A DNA stretch of 7,111 nt, from contig JALHPW010000255.1 of NCBI GenBank assembly GCA_022842255.1, positions 1 to 7,111 of the forward strand, in the 5' to 3' direction. The DNA is from Saprospiraceae bacterium (GTDB lineage: Bacteria; Bacteroidota; Bacteroidia; Chitinophagales; Saprospiraceae). This document shows positions 1 through 5,571 of the stretch, in pieces. The first letter of the stretch is position 1. Every line of letters starts with the position of its first letter. Below the pieces are notes generated by a model that saw only the letters and a list, made by a program, of their open reading frames with translations, ran no database searches and was not told the DNA's origin. The position numbers and the translations under genes were made by a program.

Positions 1-1905
1 ATCCGACGATTTGGCCACATAGGTTTTCATATCCCCGTAAGCGTGGTTGTCGAAAGTTGCATACACCACATTGCGGTCAAAACGGCTAGGCGTTACGCGG
101 CTCACCCAGGTACCTGCTGGCACCTCCGGAATGTTTTTGGAAATGAGCTCCCAGTTTTTGCCGCCGTCGCGGGTCACTTGGATGTTGCCATCGTCGGTGC
201 CCACATAAATCAAATTTTCATCAAGCGGCGAAGTGCCGATGCTGAAAATCGTACAGTGGTTTTCGGCCGATGTATTGTCCACGGTCACACCACCACTTTC
301 GGCTTGTTTTTGTTTTTCCTTGTCGTTCGTGGTCAAATCTGGCGAAATACGTTGCCAGCTATGTCCCCGGTCGGTGGTTTTGAACAGATATTGAGCGCCG
401 ATGTAGATGGTTTGCGGATTTTTTTCGCCTTTTACCAAGGGTGTGTTCCAGTTCCAGCGGTGTTTGTCTTCGCCCTTATTCAATTGAGGCTTAATGAATT
501 GCGATTGGTTGGTATGGAGGTTTGTACGGGCCACCTCCCCGCCCTGGCTCTCGCTAAATACAATCTTGTGGTCCAGGGCATCGGGCTGCACCCAGAACCC
601 GTCGCCGCCGCCCACATTGTCCCAGTCGCGGTTTTCAATGCCGCCCGAACTCTGCGAAGGACCGCGCCAAGAGCCGTTGTCCTGCAATCCGCCGTACACG
701 TTGTAGGGCGATTGGTCGTCAATTTGAACGTGGTAAAACTGCGATACTGGCAAGGTGTTGAGGTGCGTCCAGGTCACCCCTTGGTCGAGGCTCATGTACA
801 CGCCCCCGTCTGTGCCGAGGTACATGTGGTGGGTATTGTTTGGGTTGATCCAAAGTGCGTGGTGATCGGAGTGCACCCAGCCGCCGGCATTGGAGGCCTC
901 GCTGAAAGAGTAGCCACCATCCGTGCTGGTAGAAAAGGAGAAAGCCGGACGATACACCCGTTTGGGGTCTTCTGGATCGACCACCAAGGTGCTGAAATAG
1001 AAGGGGCGCGCGGTCACATTGGAGTTGGCGCTTTGGTATTTCCAGGATTCACCGCCGTCTGCGGAAATCAGCAGACTGGTTTTTTCGCTTTCCACGATGG
1101 CCAGCACGTTGTCGGGCGCACTGGGGGCGAGGGCGAGGGCAATCCGGCCAAACTCGGTGGTGGGCAATCCATTGGTGATTTTGCGCCAGTTTTTGCCGCC
1201 GTCGGTACTTTTGTAAAGGGCGCTGCCGGGGCCGCCAGAGGTAAATGAATACGGTGTGCGACGGAATTGCCACATAGAAGCCATCAGGACATCCGGGTTG
1301 CGTGGGTCCATGATGACGTCGGCGCAGCCCGTTTTTTCGTCGGTGTACAGGACTTTTTCCCAGGTTTTGCCGCCGTCGGTGGTTTTGTAGAGGCCGCGGT
1401 CGGGGCTATCGCTCCAGAGTTTGCCGGGCACAGCCACATAGAGCGTGTTGGCGTCGGTGGGGTGGAGGATGATTTTGGCGATGTGTTCGGAGTTTTCCAA
1501 GCCTACCCGGGTCCAGTTGCGACCAGCATCGGTGGTTTTGTAAAGACCGAGGCCTACGGCTACGCTGTTGCGCATATTGCTTTCGCCGGTGCCGACCCAG
1601 ATGGTTTCAGGCTTTTTTTGGTCGATGGCAATGCAGCCGATGCTTTGAGGGTATTTTTCAAAAACGGGTTCGAAAGTGAAGCCCGCTGTGGTAGACTTCC
1701 AGACGCCACCGCCTGCGGTACCAACGTAGATGGTTTTGGGGCTGCTGTTCACGCCCTCGATGGCCGTGATCCGTCCACCCATCACGGCCGGTCCGATGCT
1801 ACGCGCTTCGATGGCGCCGAACGTGGAGGAGCTGAGTTTGGTTTGGGCGTTGACACCCTGGGCGAGGAATAGAAAAAGAGAAAAAATGGAAATTAATTGT
1901 TTCAT
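1..1905 (-). CDS. Secreted sortilin/VPS10-type BNR (Asp-box) beta-propeller protein, C-terminus beyond window
   Basis: An uninterrupted minus-strand frame runs from ATG at 1905 to the left edge: 635 residues with no stop, so the 3' end is missing. Residues 1-20 form a signal peptide (basic MKQ start, hydrophobic core, cleavage likely at VNA|Q). The mature part is a series of Asp-box blades of the S/T-x-D-x-G-x-x-W/F form. Their Asp residues lie near 126, 177, 235, 283, 329, 374, 512 and 580, and a degenerate first copy (STTAGFTF) lies near 71-78. Family-typical motifs are GGRITAIEG near the N-terminus, HSDHHALW (about 345-351), GGLQDNGSW (about 405-413) and GGGDGFW (about 432-438). Such proteins are annotated as VPS10/sortilin-like, WD40/YVTN/BNR-like or 'glycosyl hydrolase' and often exceed 1000 residues in Bacteroidota, so about a third may be missing. 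Location is periplasmic or cell surface. No enzymatic activity can be assigned; the glycosidase label rests only on the propeller fold. There is no Shine-Dalgarno sequence. The start is fixed by the signal peptide. Confidence 0.9.
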   Translation of the reverse strand, partial: MKQLISIFSLFLFLAQGVNAQTKLSSSTFGAIEARSIGPAVMGGRITAIEGVNSSPKTIYVGTAGGGVWKSTTAGFTFEPVFEKYPQSIGCIAIDQKKPETIWVGTGESNMRNSVAVGLGLYKTTDAGRNWTRVGLENSEHIAKIILHPTDANTLYVAVPGKLWSDSPDRGLYKTTDGGKTWEKVLYTDEKTGCADVIMDPRNPDVLMASMWQFRRTPYSFTSGGPGSALYKSTDGGKNWRKITNGLPTTEFGRIALALAPSAPDNVLAIVESEKTSLLISADGGESWKYQSANSNVTARPFYFSTLVVDPEDPKRVYRPAFSFSTSTDGGYSFSEASNAGGWVHSDHHALWINPNNTHHMYLGTDGGVYMSLDQGVTWTHLNTLPVSQFYHVQIDDQSPYNVYGGLQDNGSWRGPSQSSGGIENRDWDNVGGGDGFWVQPDALDHKIVFSESQGGEVARTNLHTNQSQFIKPQLNKGEDKHRWNWNTPLVKGEKNPQTIYIGAQYLFKTTDRGHSWQRISPDLTTNDKEKQKQAESGGVTVDNTSAENHCTIFSIGTSPLDENLIYVGTDDGNIQVTRDGGKNWELISKNIPEVPAGTWVSRVTPSRFDRNVVYATFDNHAYGDMKTYVAKSSD

Positions 1906-1928
1906 TTTCAATGACTTGTATTAGCAAT

Positions 1929-1974
1929 AAAAAACCGCAGTAGCACAAAATCTGGTTCTGCGCTGCTGCGGTTT
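1929..1974 (-). terminator. Rho-independent terminator after the LolA-like gene
   Basis: On the minus strand, an AAACCGCAG...CTGCGGTTT stem continues inward with one A.C mismatch to AGC/GCT, giving about 12 paired positions around a loop of roughly 17 bases. A run of six T, partly in the stem base, then ATT follows. It begins 27 bases past the stop of the gene ending at 2002. The T-tract is in the right place only for minus-strand transcription. It ends only about 23 bases before the propeller start codon at 1905. Confidence 0.8.
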
Positions 1975-2001
1975 GTTTGATTTAATCGAAAGAACAACCG
2001 A

Positions 2002-2727
2002 TTACTTTGTTGGCATTTCGAATGTTTTCGTATCCACCGTTGGGTTGATGGTCACGGTAGTTATCGTCACCGTTGAGCCACCCATGTTTGGGTCATTTTG
2101 CTGAATGGTGAATGGGAAAATCAGGCCAGCCTGGTTTTTGAAATTGGAGTAGGTGGTAGCTGTTTCGGTTACTTTTCCGTCCACTTCTTCCACGCGGATG
2201 TTCTTGATTTCAAAGTAGGAAGCGGGGTCGAAGAAGGAATACTCCGAGCGGTTGCCGCCTTTGTTGATTTTGATTTTGATGGCTTCGGTACCATCTACGT
2301 CTTCTGTACCAACATACTCCAAGGTGTAACCTTTGGCCTTGTACCCAATGAGTGTGCCGTCCACATCGGTCATGTCTTTCATGGCCTTAACCTGGTCGGC
2401 AGTAAGGGGTTCTGGGTCCATCTGGTTCATGAATGGGTTGGTAGCCCAGCCGCCGTCGCCATTAAGCACCGTGGTTTGGGTCATGCCCATCACGGAAACA
2501 TCCATGCGGAGGGATTTGTCGCGCACGGCGAGCATGTTCATCATGATAGACATGCCGGGAGCACCGTCAGCAGAGATTTTGGCCTCGGATTTCAGCGCTT
2601 CCACCCGAGCCCAATTGTCGCCGCCAATGGCTGCGATGTGTTTGGCTACAATTTCTTCGGCGTTTTGCGCTTGTGCGAAGCCAGAGAGGAAGAGGAGGAA
2701 TGCTGCAAAAGAGAGCGTTTTTTTCAT
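2002..2727 (-). CDS. LolA-like periplasmic protein (outer membrane lipoprotein-sorting-like)
   Basis: 241 residues starting at ATG 2727. A clear signal peptide (MKKTLSFAAFLLFLSGFAQA, cleavage at AQA|Q near residue 20) sends it to the periplasm, and there is no lipobox. The mature N-terminus AEEIVAKHIAAIGG...W (about 23-39), followed by alternating beta strands, matches the LolA/LppX-like single-domain beta-barrel proteins that Bacteroidota genomes label 'outer membrane lipoprotein-sorting protein'. Members of this fold bind acyl chains of lipoproteins or other lipids. Whether this one carries lipoproteins is not shown: it is not adjacent to lolCDE or ftsK, so it may be a paralogue with another ligand. 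Residues 59-119 are unusually rich in methionine (11 of 61). It is probably a single transcription unit, with a hairpin-bearing gap of about 300 bases upstream and a strong terminator downstream. There is no Shine-Dalgarno sequence; the bases before the ATG are A-rich. Confidence 0.8.
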   Translation of the reverse strand: MKKTLSFAAFLLFLSGFAQAQNAEEIVAKHIAAIGGDNWARVEALKSEAKISADGAPGMSIMMNMLAVRDKSLRMDVSVMGMTQTTVLNGDGGWATNPFMNQMDPEPLTADQVKAMKDMTDVDGTLIGYKAKGYTLEYVGTEDVDGTEAIKIKINKGGNRSEYSFFDPASYFEIKNIRVEEVDGKVTETATTYSNFKNQAGLIFPFTIQQNDPNMGGSTVTITTVTINPTVDTKTFEMPTK

Positions 2728-2758
2728 TGTTGTTGATATTGATTTGGAAAAATTTTTG

Positions 2759-2790
2759 CCATTGTAGAGTGGCGTGTTTTCAGTGACAAA
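2759..2790 (-). promoter_or_regulatory. Candidate Bacteroidota promoter for the LolA-like gene
   Basis: On the minus strand, TTTG (2790-2787) is followed after 20 bases by TACAATGG (2766-2759). This resembles the -33 TTTG / -7 TAnnTTTG arrangement with normal 19-21 base spacing, but the -7 box matches only 4 of its 6 defined positions. It would start transcription about 25-30 bases before the ATG at 2727. It is the best candidate in the gap, not a certain one. Confidence 0.35.
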
Positions 2791-2891
2791 GAAACGTGGA
2801 TATGGGGCGTAGTGTTCTGAAAATTAGATAAGGAGAGCTTCGTGGGGGACAAAACGACTGGTTTTTTGACTTTCATAAAGTAAGAAGAATA

Positions 2892-2917
2892 GGGCGGCCA
2901 AACTTTTATGGCCGCCC
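2892..2917 (-). terminator. Perfect 9-bp GC-rich hairpin, possible terminator of the prohibitin gene
   Basis: GGGCGGCCA and TGGCCGCCC pair perfectly around an 8-base loop. On the minus strand the stem is followed by a pyrimidine-rich, T-containing stretch (TATTCTTCTTACTTT) rather than a clean T-run. It lies about 107 bases past the prohibitin stop at 3025 and about 165 bases before the LolA-like start. A terminator or mRNA 3'-end stabiliser fits best. The direction is inferred from the neighbouring genes. Confidence 0.5.
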
Positions 2918-2978
2918 CATCTTTTCCACGGGTACATTGTTTACTAAACTTCTCACCTTTTTCACCTTCTTTAGGACT

Positions 2979-3014
2979 GGTTGAACAGCCGCTTCGCAAG
3001 TGCGGGGCTCAACC
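2979..3014 (-). other. Stem-loop just past the prohibitin stop codon
   Basis: GGTTGA (2979-2984) pairs with TCAACC (3009-3014), and an inner CCGC/GCGG stem can form between them. On the minus strand it starts 10 bases after the TAA at 3025. No T-run follows, so it is not a canonical terminator by itself. It could protect the 3' end or act together with the hairpin at 2892-2917. Apart from these hairpins and the candidate promoter, I see nothing in the 297-base gap 2728-3024. Confidence 0.4.
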
Positions 3015-3024
3015 AAAATCCCTT

Positions 3025-3834
3025 TTATTTCTTACCTCCAACGGCCTCTGGGTCCATCATCATCGGTACTGTGCCATTGGTAATGATCACTTTTGAATTG
3101 GTGGATTGGCTCAATTTCAGCCAAGCATCGAGTGCTTTAAACTGCAAAACCTGTTCGGACAAACCTTCCGAAATAATCCGGTTGGCATCCCGTTCTCCGG
3201 TTGCCTGGATGCGTTTGCGTTCGGCTTCCTGTTTTTCCTGTTGCAACACAAATTCCATGCGTTGCGCTTGTTGTTCGGCTTCCAGTTTGTCCTCTATGGC
3301 TTTGGTCAGGTTTTTGGGCAGGGCGATACTTTTCAAAAGCACGTTTTCTACCAAAATCCCTTTGTCTTTCAAGGTTTTCATCATCAGCTCGCGAATGGCG
3401 ATTTCAATGCCGGCCCGATTTCCAGAGTGCATGTCTTTCGCATAATATTTGGAGGTTACGTCTGCAACTGCCGAGCGGAATACGGGCAAAATGATGGTTT
3501 CTTCATATTCCAGTCCAACCGTTCGCAGCAATTCGGGGGCGTCTTTCTTTACTACGCGGTACAAAATGGAGACTTCACTTTGGATGGTCAGGCCTTCTTG
3601 CGATGGGATGTTCAGCGAAACCTCGATGTTTTCGGTTTGTGCCGAGAGTTTTATGATTTTGGTGGTAAAGGGGTTGAATGTTTTGAGGCCGCTGGTATAA
3701 ACGTTGTCGCTCACTTTGCCGAGTCGGCGTTTGACGCCAAATTCACCTTGTCGAACGACTACACAACTGCTCAGTAAAATGGGCAATGTCATCATAAACA
3801 GCACCCAATGCTTCGAAAAAAACCTTTGTTTCAT
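3025..3834 (-). CDS. Prohibitin-family SPFH/band 7 lipoprotein
   Basis: 269 residues from ATG 3834 to TAA at 3025. The N-terminus MKQRFFSKHW, a hydrophobic stretch and LSSC (21-24) form a lipoprotein signal with Cys24 as the expected acylated residue. The frame is open for 49 codons upstream, but that extension looks non-coding and would bury the signal, so 3834 is chosen. The SPFH domain follows directly (about 27-180: VRQGEFGVKRRLGK, then a repeated-strand core, then ALPKNLTKAIEDKLEAEQQAQ). Next comes a charged coiled coil rich in Glu, Gln, Lys and Arg (about 178-220) and the prohibitin-like segment ISEGLSEQVLQFKALDAW (221-238). SPFH proteins form large ring or cage oligomers at membranes and often regulate proteases. 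Here the anchor is a lipid rather than a transmembrane helix, so the protein should face the periplasm. No partner protease is adjacent. It may be cotranscribed with the Cys-rich gene 68 bases upstream. Confidence 0.9.
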   Translation of the reverse strand: MKQRFFSKHWVLFMMTLPILLSSCVVVRQGEFGVKRRLGKVSDNVYTSGLKTFNPFTTKIIKLSAQTENIEVSLNIPSQEGLTIQSEVSILYRVVKKDAPELLRTVGLEYEETIILPVFRSAVADVTSKYYAKDMHSGNRAGIEIAIRELMMKTLKDKGILVENVLLKSIALPKNLTKAIEDKLEAEQQAQRMEFVLQQEKQEAERKRIQATGERDANRIISEGLSEQVLQFKALDAWLKLSQSTNSKVIITNGTVPMMMDPEAVGGKK

Positions 3835-3902
3835 TGTTACTATGTTTAAATGGTGAAAGAAATTGGAGGGTTGTTGGGGTAAAGTTGGAATTCGTTGTTG
3901 CT

Positions 3903-4637
3903 TCAATAACAGTTGGATACTTGTTGGATTTTCTGCACGTTCCCCAGTGCATTTTTGACGTGAATCAGCACCTCTACCCAATTGGGCGCGCCGAGTGCCG
4001 ACTGGCAGTCCGTCACCGCGTTTTGGGCCAGTGTCAATGGGTAATCGCAGTTTTCGAGCGTTCTTGCCAGATGTTCCACATCGTGCAGGGCCCGGATGCA
4101 GTGTTCCAATTTTTGCGACAGGATGTGGAGGTCGTTGGTGGCCATCCCGTCCAAAAGGTCTAATTCGGCCATGTGCGCATCTTGTTGGATGAGGTCCATG
4201 GGACGGAAACTGCTACTCTGTGCGGGACTGATTTGGGCCAGACAAGCTTTGGCGCCTTCCCGCATTTTAACCGCGTACCGCCTGGCTTCCACGGCCCGTT
4301 GCAACTTTGCGTTCAAATCCTTTTCCAGACGGTAATTGATCACATCGCACTGCCAGCGTCCGGCCTCTGCAGCCGCACGGACATCTGTGCAGTACACCCC
4401 GGCCATCGATACCGCATCAAAAATTTGATAACAATCGGCCACCCGGATCAAAATCTCAATCGGTTCGCTGCCACGCATCGCATCGGTCAACAAGGAGTCG
4501 ATTCGTTCGGACTGGCGCTTTACCCATTGCAGTGTTTCGGGAGAATCCGACTGGATGGGCATGCCTACTTGCGCATCAATACACAGGTAAGGCATCCAAA
4601 CAAGGGCAATAATTGGGAAAAATCCTCCTTTTTTCAT
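3903..4637 (-). CDS. Secreted cysteine-rich, helical protein of unknown function
   Basis: 244 residues from ATG 4637 to TGA at 3903. I do not recognise a family. An in-frame ATG at 4646 would add MTN, but the start at 4637 gives a standard signal peptide (MKKGG, a hydrophobic core and a probable IDA|Q cleavage at 22/23). The mature protein looks almost wholly alpha-helical, with many Ala, Leu, Glu, Arg and Gln and few Gly. It holds eight cysteines at 69, 83, 97, 132, 180, 197, 211 and 243. Three of the spacings are exactly 14 residues, so these Cys would sit on one helix face. An even number of Cys in an exported protein suggests disulfides or metal or heme ligation, but there is no CxxCH motif. 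It lies 68 bases before the prohibitin-like lipoprotein on the same strand, and a shared transcript is likely. Across a 141-base gap it is divergent from a TetR regulator, which might control it. Confidence 0.75.
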   Translation of the reverse strand: MKKGGFFPIIALVWMPYLCIDAQVGMPIQSDSPETLQWVKRQSERIDSLLTDAMRGSEPIEILIRVADCYQIFDAVSMAGVYCTDVRAAAEAGRWQCDVINYRLEKDLNAKLQRAVEARRYAVKMREGAKACLAQISPAQSSSFRPMDLIQQDAHMAELDLLDGMATNDLHILSQKLEHCIRALHDVEHLARTLENCDYPLTLAQNAVTDCQSALGAPNWVEVLIHVKNALGNVQKIQQVSNCY

Positions 4638-4685
4638 ATTAGTCAATGGTGATGGGAAACGTCAAGAGAATGAAGCTTTTATTTT

Positions 4686-4702
4686 TAATAGTAATACTAT
4701 TA
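4686..4702. promoter_or_regulatory. Candidate TetR operator palindrome in the divergent intergenic region
   Basis: TAATAGTAATACTATTA consists of 7-base arms (TAATAGT / ACTATTA) that are exact reverse complements around a 3-base AAT spacer. It lies 48 bases before the Cys-rich gene start (4637, minus) and 76 bases before the TetR start (4779, plus). Size, symmetry and position fit an operator for the adjacent regulator. The AT-rich context makes short palindromes more likely by chance. Confidence 0.45.
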
Positions 4703-4733
4703 TTTCTTAAACCACGACTGTTAAAAGTTGTTC

Positions 4734-4741
4734 TACTTTTG
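4734..4741 (+). promoter_or_regulatory. Perfect -7 box upstream of the TetR gene
   Basis: TACTTTTG matches TAnnTTTG at every defined position and would start transcription about 30 bases before ATG 4779. No clear TTTG is found 19-21 bases further upstream. A shorter inverted repeat, AAAAGT (4723-4728) / ACTTTT (4735-4740), overlaps the box and could be a second repressor contact. Confidence 0.55.
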
Positions 4742-4778
4742 TTCAAAAAAATTTTCAAAGCCTGTTTTTTTCTTCATC

Positions 4779-5471
4779 ATGGACCTTCAAATCAGCATTC
4801 AACCAAGCCAAAAACTTGCACTCCGGGACCCAGAAAGCAGTCCCCTGGGCCGAAAAATTATCCGCGACGGAATCGTGTTGATGCACCGCTTGGGGTACGA
4901 GCAATTCACGTTTAAAAAATTGGCCGAAGTGGTGGAATGCACAGAGGCCAGCATCTACCGGTATTTTGAAAACAAGCACCGCTTGTTGCTCTATTTCTTA
5001 ACCTGGTACTGGAATTATGTTGAATATCAAGCCATTGTATCGCTCCAAAACCTGAATGACCCAGCCCTGAAAATCCGGAAAGTGATAGAAATCCTCACGG
5101 TGGGCCTTCCCAATTGGTCGGACGCCTCCGGAATCGACAAGGCGGCCCTGCACGAAATCGTGATTGCTGAGAGCAGCAAGGCCTATCTGACCAAGGATGT
5201 GGACATCATCAATGGGGAGCAGCTGTTCAAACCGTACAAAGACCTTTGTCGGCACATCAGCGACTTGTTTTCAGCATACAACCCATCGTATCCTTACCCG
5301 CGCACGCTGGCGAGCACGGTGTTGGAAATGGCCCAATTCCAGCCATACTTCATGGAGCATCTGCCAGCACTGACCGATTTTGGCAAGGAACGGGACCATT
5401 CCAAAGTGGCAGCCTTTCTGGAGAACCTGGTTTTTTCAGCGCTTCAACCAAAAACAAGCTCAGAAAATTGA
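4779..5471 (+). CDS. TetR/AcrR family transcriptional regulator
   Basis: 230 residues from ATG 4779 to TGA 5469-5471. An in-frame ATG at 4728 is rejected: it overlaps the -7 box and would add a Phe/Lys-rich tail with no family counterpart. The N-terminal DNA-binding domain is clear. LGRKIIRDGIVLMHRLG (23-39) is helix 1, and FTFKKLAEVVECTEASIYRYFENKHRLL (43-70) holds the helix-turn-helix ending in the hallmark IYRYFENK. The C-terminal half (about 72-225) is the ligand/dimer domain. It contains WYW near 76-78, SSKAYLTKDVD, NPSYPYPRTLASTVLEMAQ and FMEHLP, a pattern I associate with a conserved Bacteroidota subfamily whose ligand I do not know. It probably acts as a dimeric repressor. Possible targets are its own promoter and the divergent Cys-rich/prohibitin pair, through the palindrome at 4686-4702. 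The polyprenyl synthase downstream appears to have its own promoter. Confidence 0.92.
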   Translation: MDLQISIQPSQKLALRDPESSPLGRKIIRDGIVLMHRLGYEQFTFKKLAEVVECTEASIYRYFENKHRLLLYFLTWYWNYVEYQAIVSLQNLNDPALKIRKVIEILTVGLPNWSDASGIDKAALHEIVIAESSKAYLTKDVDIINGEQLFKPYKDLCRHISDLFSAYNPSYPYPRTLASTVLEMAQFQPYFMEHLPALTDFGKERDHSKVAAFLENLVFSALQPKTSSEN

Positions 5472-5554
5472 CTGTTTGAGCCCACTTACACCAACTTTCT
5501 GAGGCAATCGGTGTTTTAATCTCAATTTTTCTCTCCTTGCCCCCGCGAGTTTCT

Positions 5555-5562
5555 TAGGTTTG
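5555..5562 (+). promoter_or_regulatory. Perfect -7 box directly upstream of the polyprenyl synthase
   Basis: TAGGTTTG matches TAnnTTTG fully. Only nine bases separate it from ATG 5572, so transcription would start within about 2-5 bases of the start codon and give a nearly leaderless message. The -33 region is poor: TTTT at 5527-5530 is a few bases too far away. The in-frame TTG at 5560 lies inside this box, which argues against TTG as the start. Confidence 0.55.
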
Positions 5563-5571
5563 CCCCTCGCC

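Noticed and set aside
43..1872. Two long plus-strand open frames (43-1248 and 1267-1872) opposite the propeller gene
   Set aside because: They are codon-aligned antisense shadows of the minus-strand propeller gene, open because that gene rarely uses TTA, CTA or TCA. The plus-strand translations show no domain, while the minus strand shows a signal peptide and repeated Asp boxes.
2098..2736. Plus-strand open frame opposite the LolA-like gene
   Set aside because: The minus strand encodes a clear signal peptide and a LolA-like protein through the same bases; the plus product has no recognisable feature.
2724..2999. Minus-strand 91-residue frame between the LolA-like and prohibitin genes
   Set aside because: It spans two hairpins and the likely promoter, has low-complexity composition and overlaps the LolA-like start. 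I treat it as non-coding.
3835..3981. 49-codon N-terminal extension of the prohibitin gene
   Set aside because: It overlaps the 3' end of the Cys-rich gene, has no SPFH-like content and would place a lipoprotein signal in the middle of the protein.
4607..4637. E. coli-type TTGACG / TAATAT promoter just before the Cys-rich gene (minus strand)
   Set aside because: The TAATAT overlaps the start codon, and the sigma-70 consensus of E. coli is not the one expected in this phylum.
5484..5530. Possible terminator after the TetR gene (ACACC ... GGTGTTTT)
   Set aside because: Only five base pairs with a loop of about 17 bases; too weak to call.
5560..5571. TTG start for the polyprenyl synthase
   Set aside because: The TTG lies within the perfect -7 box; ATG 5572 is a normal start and gives a standard family length.
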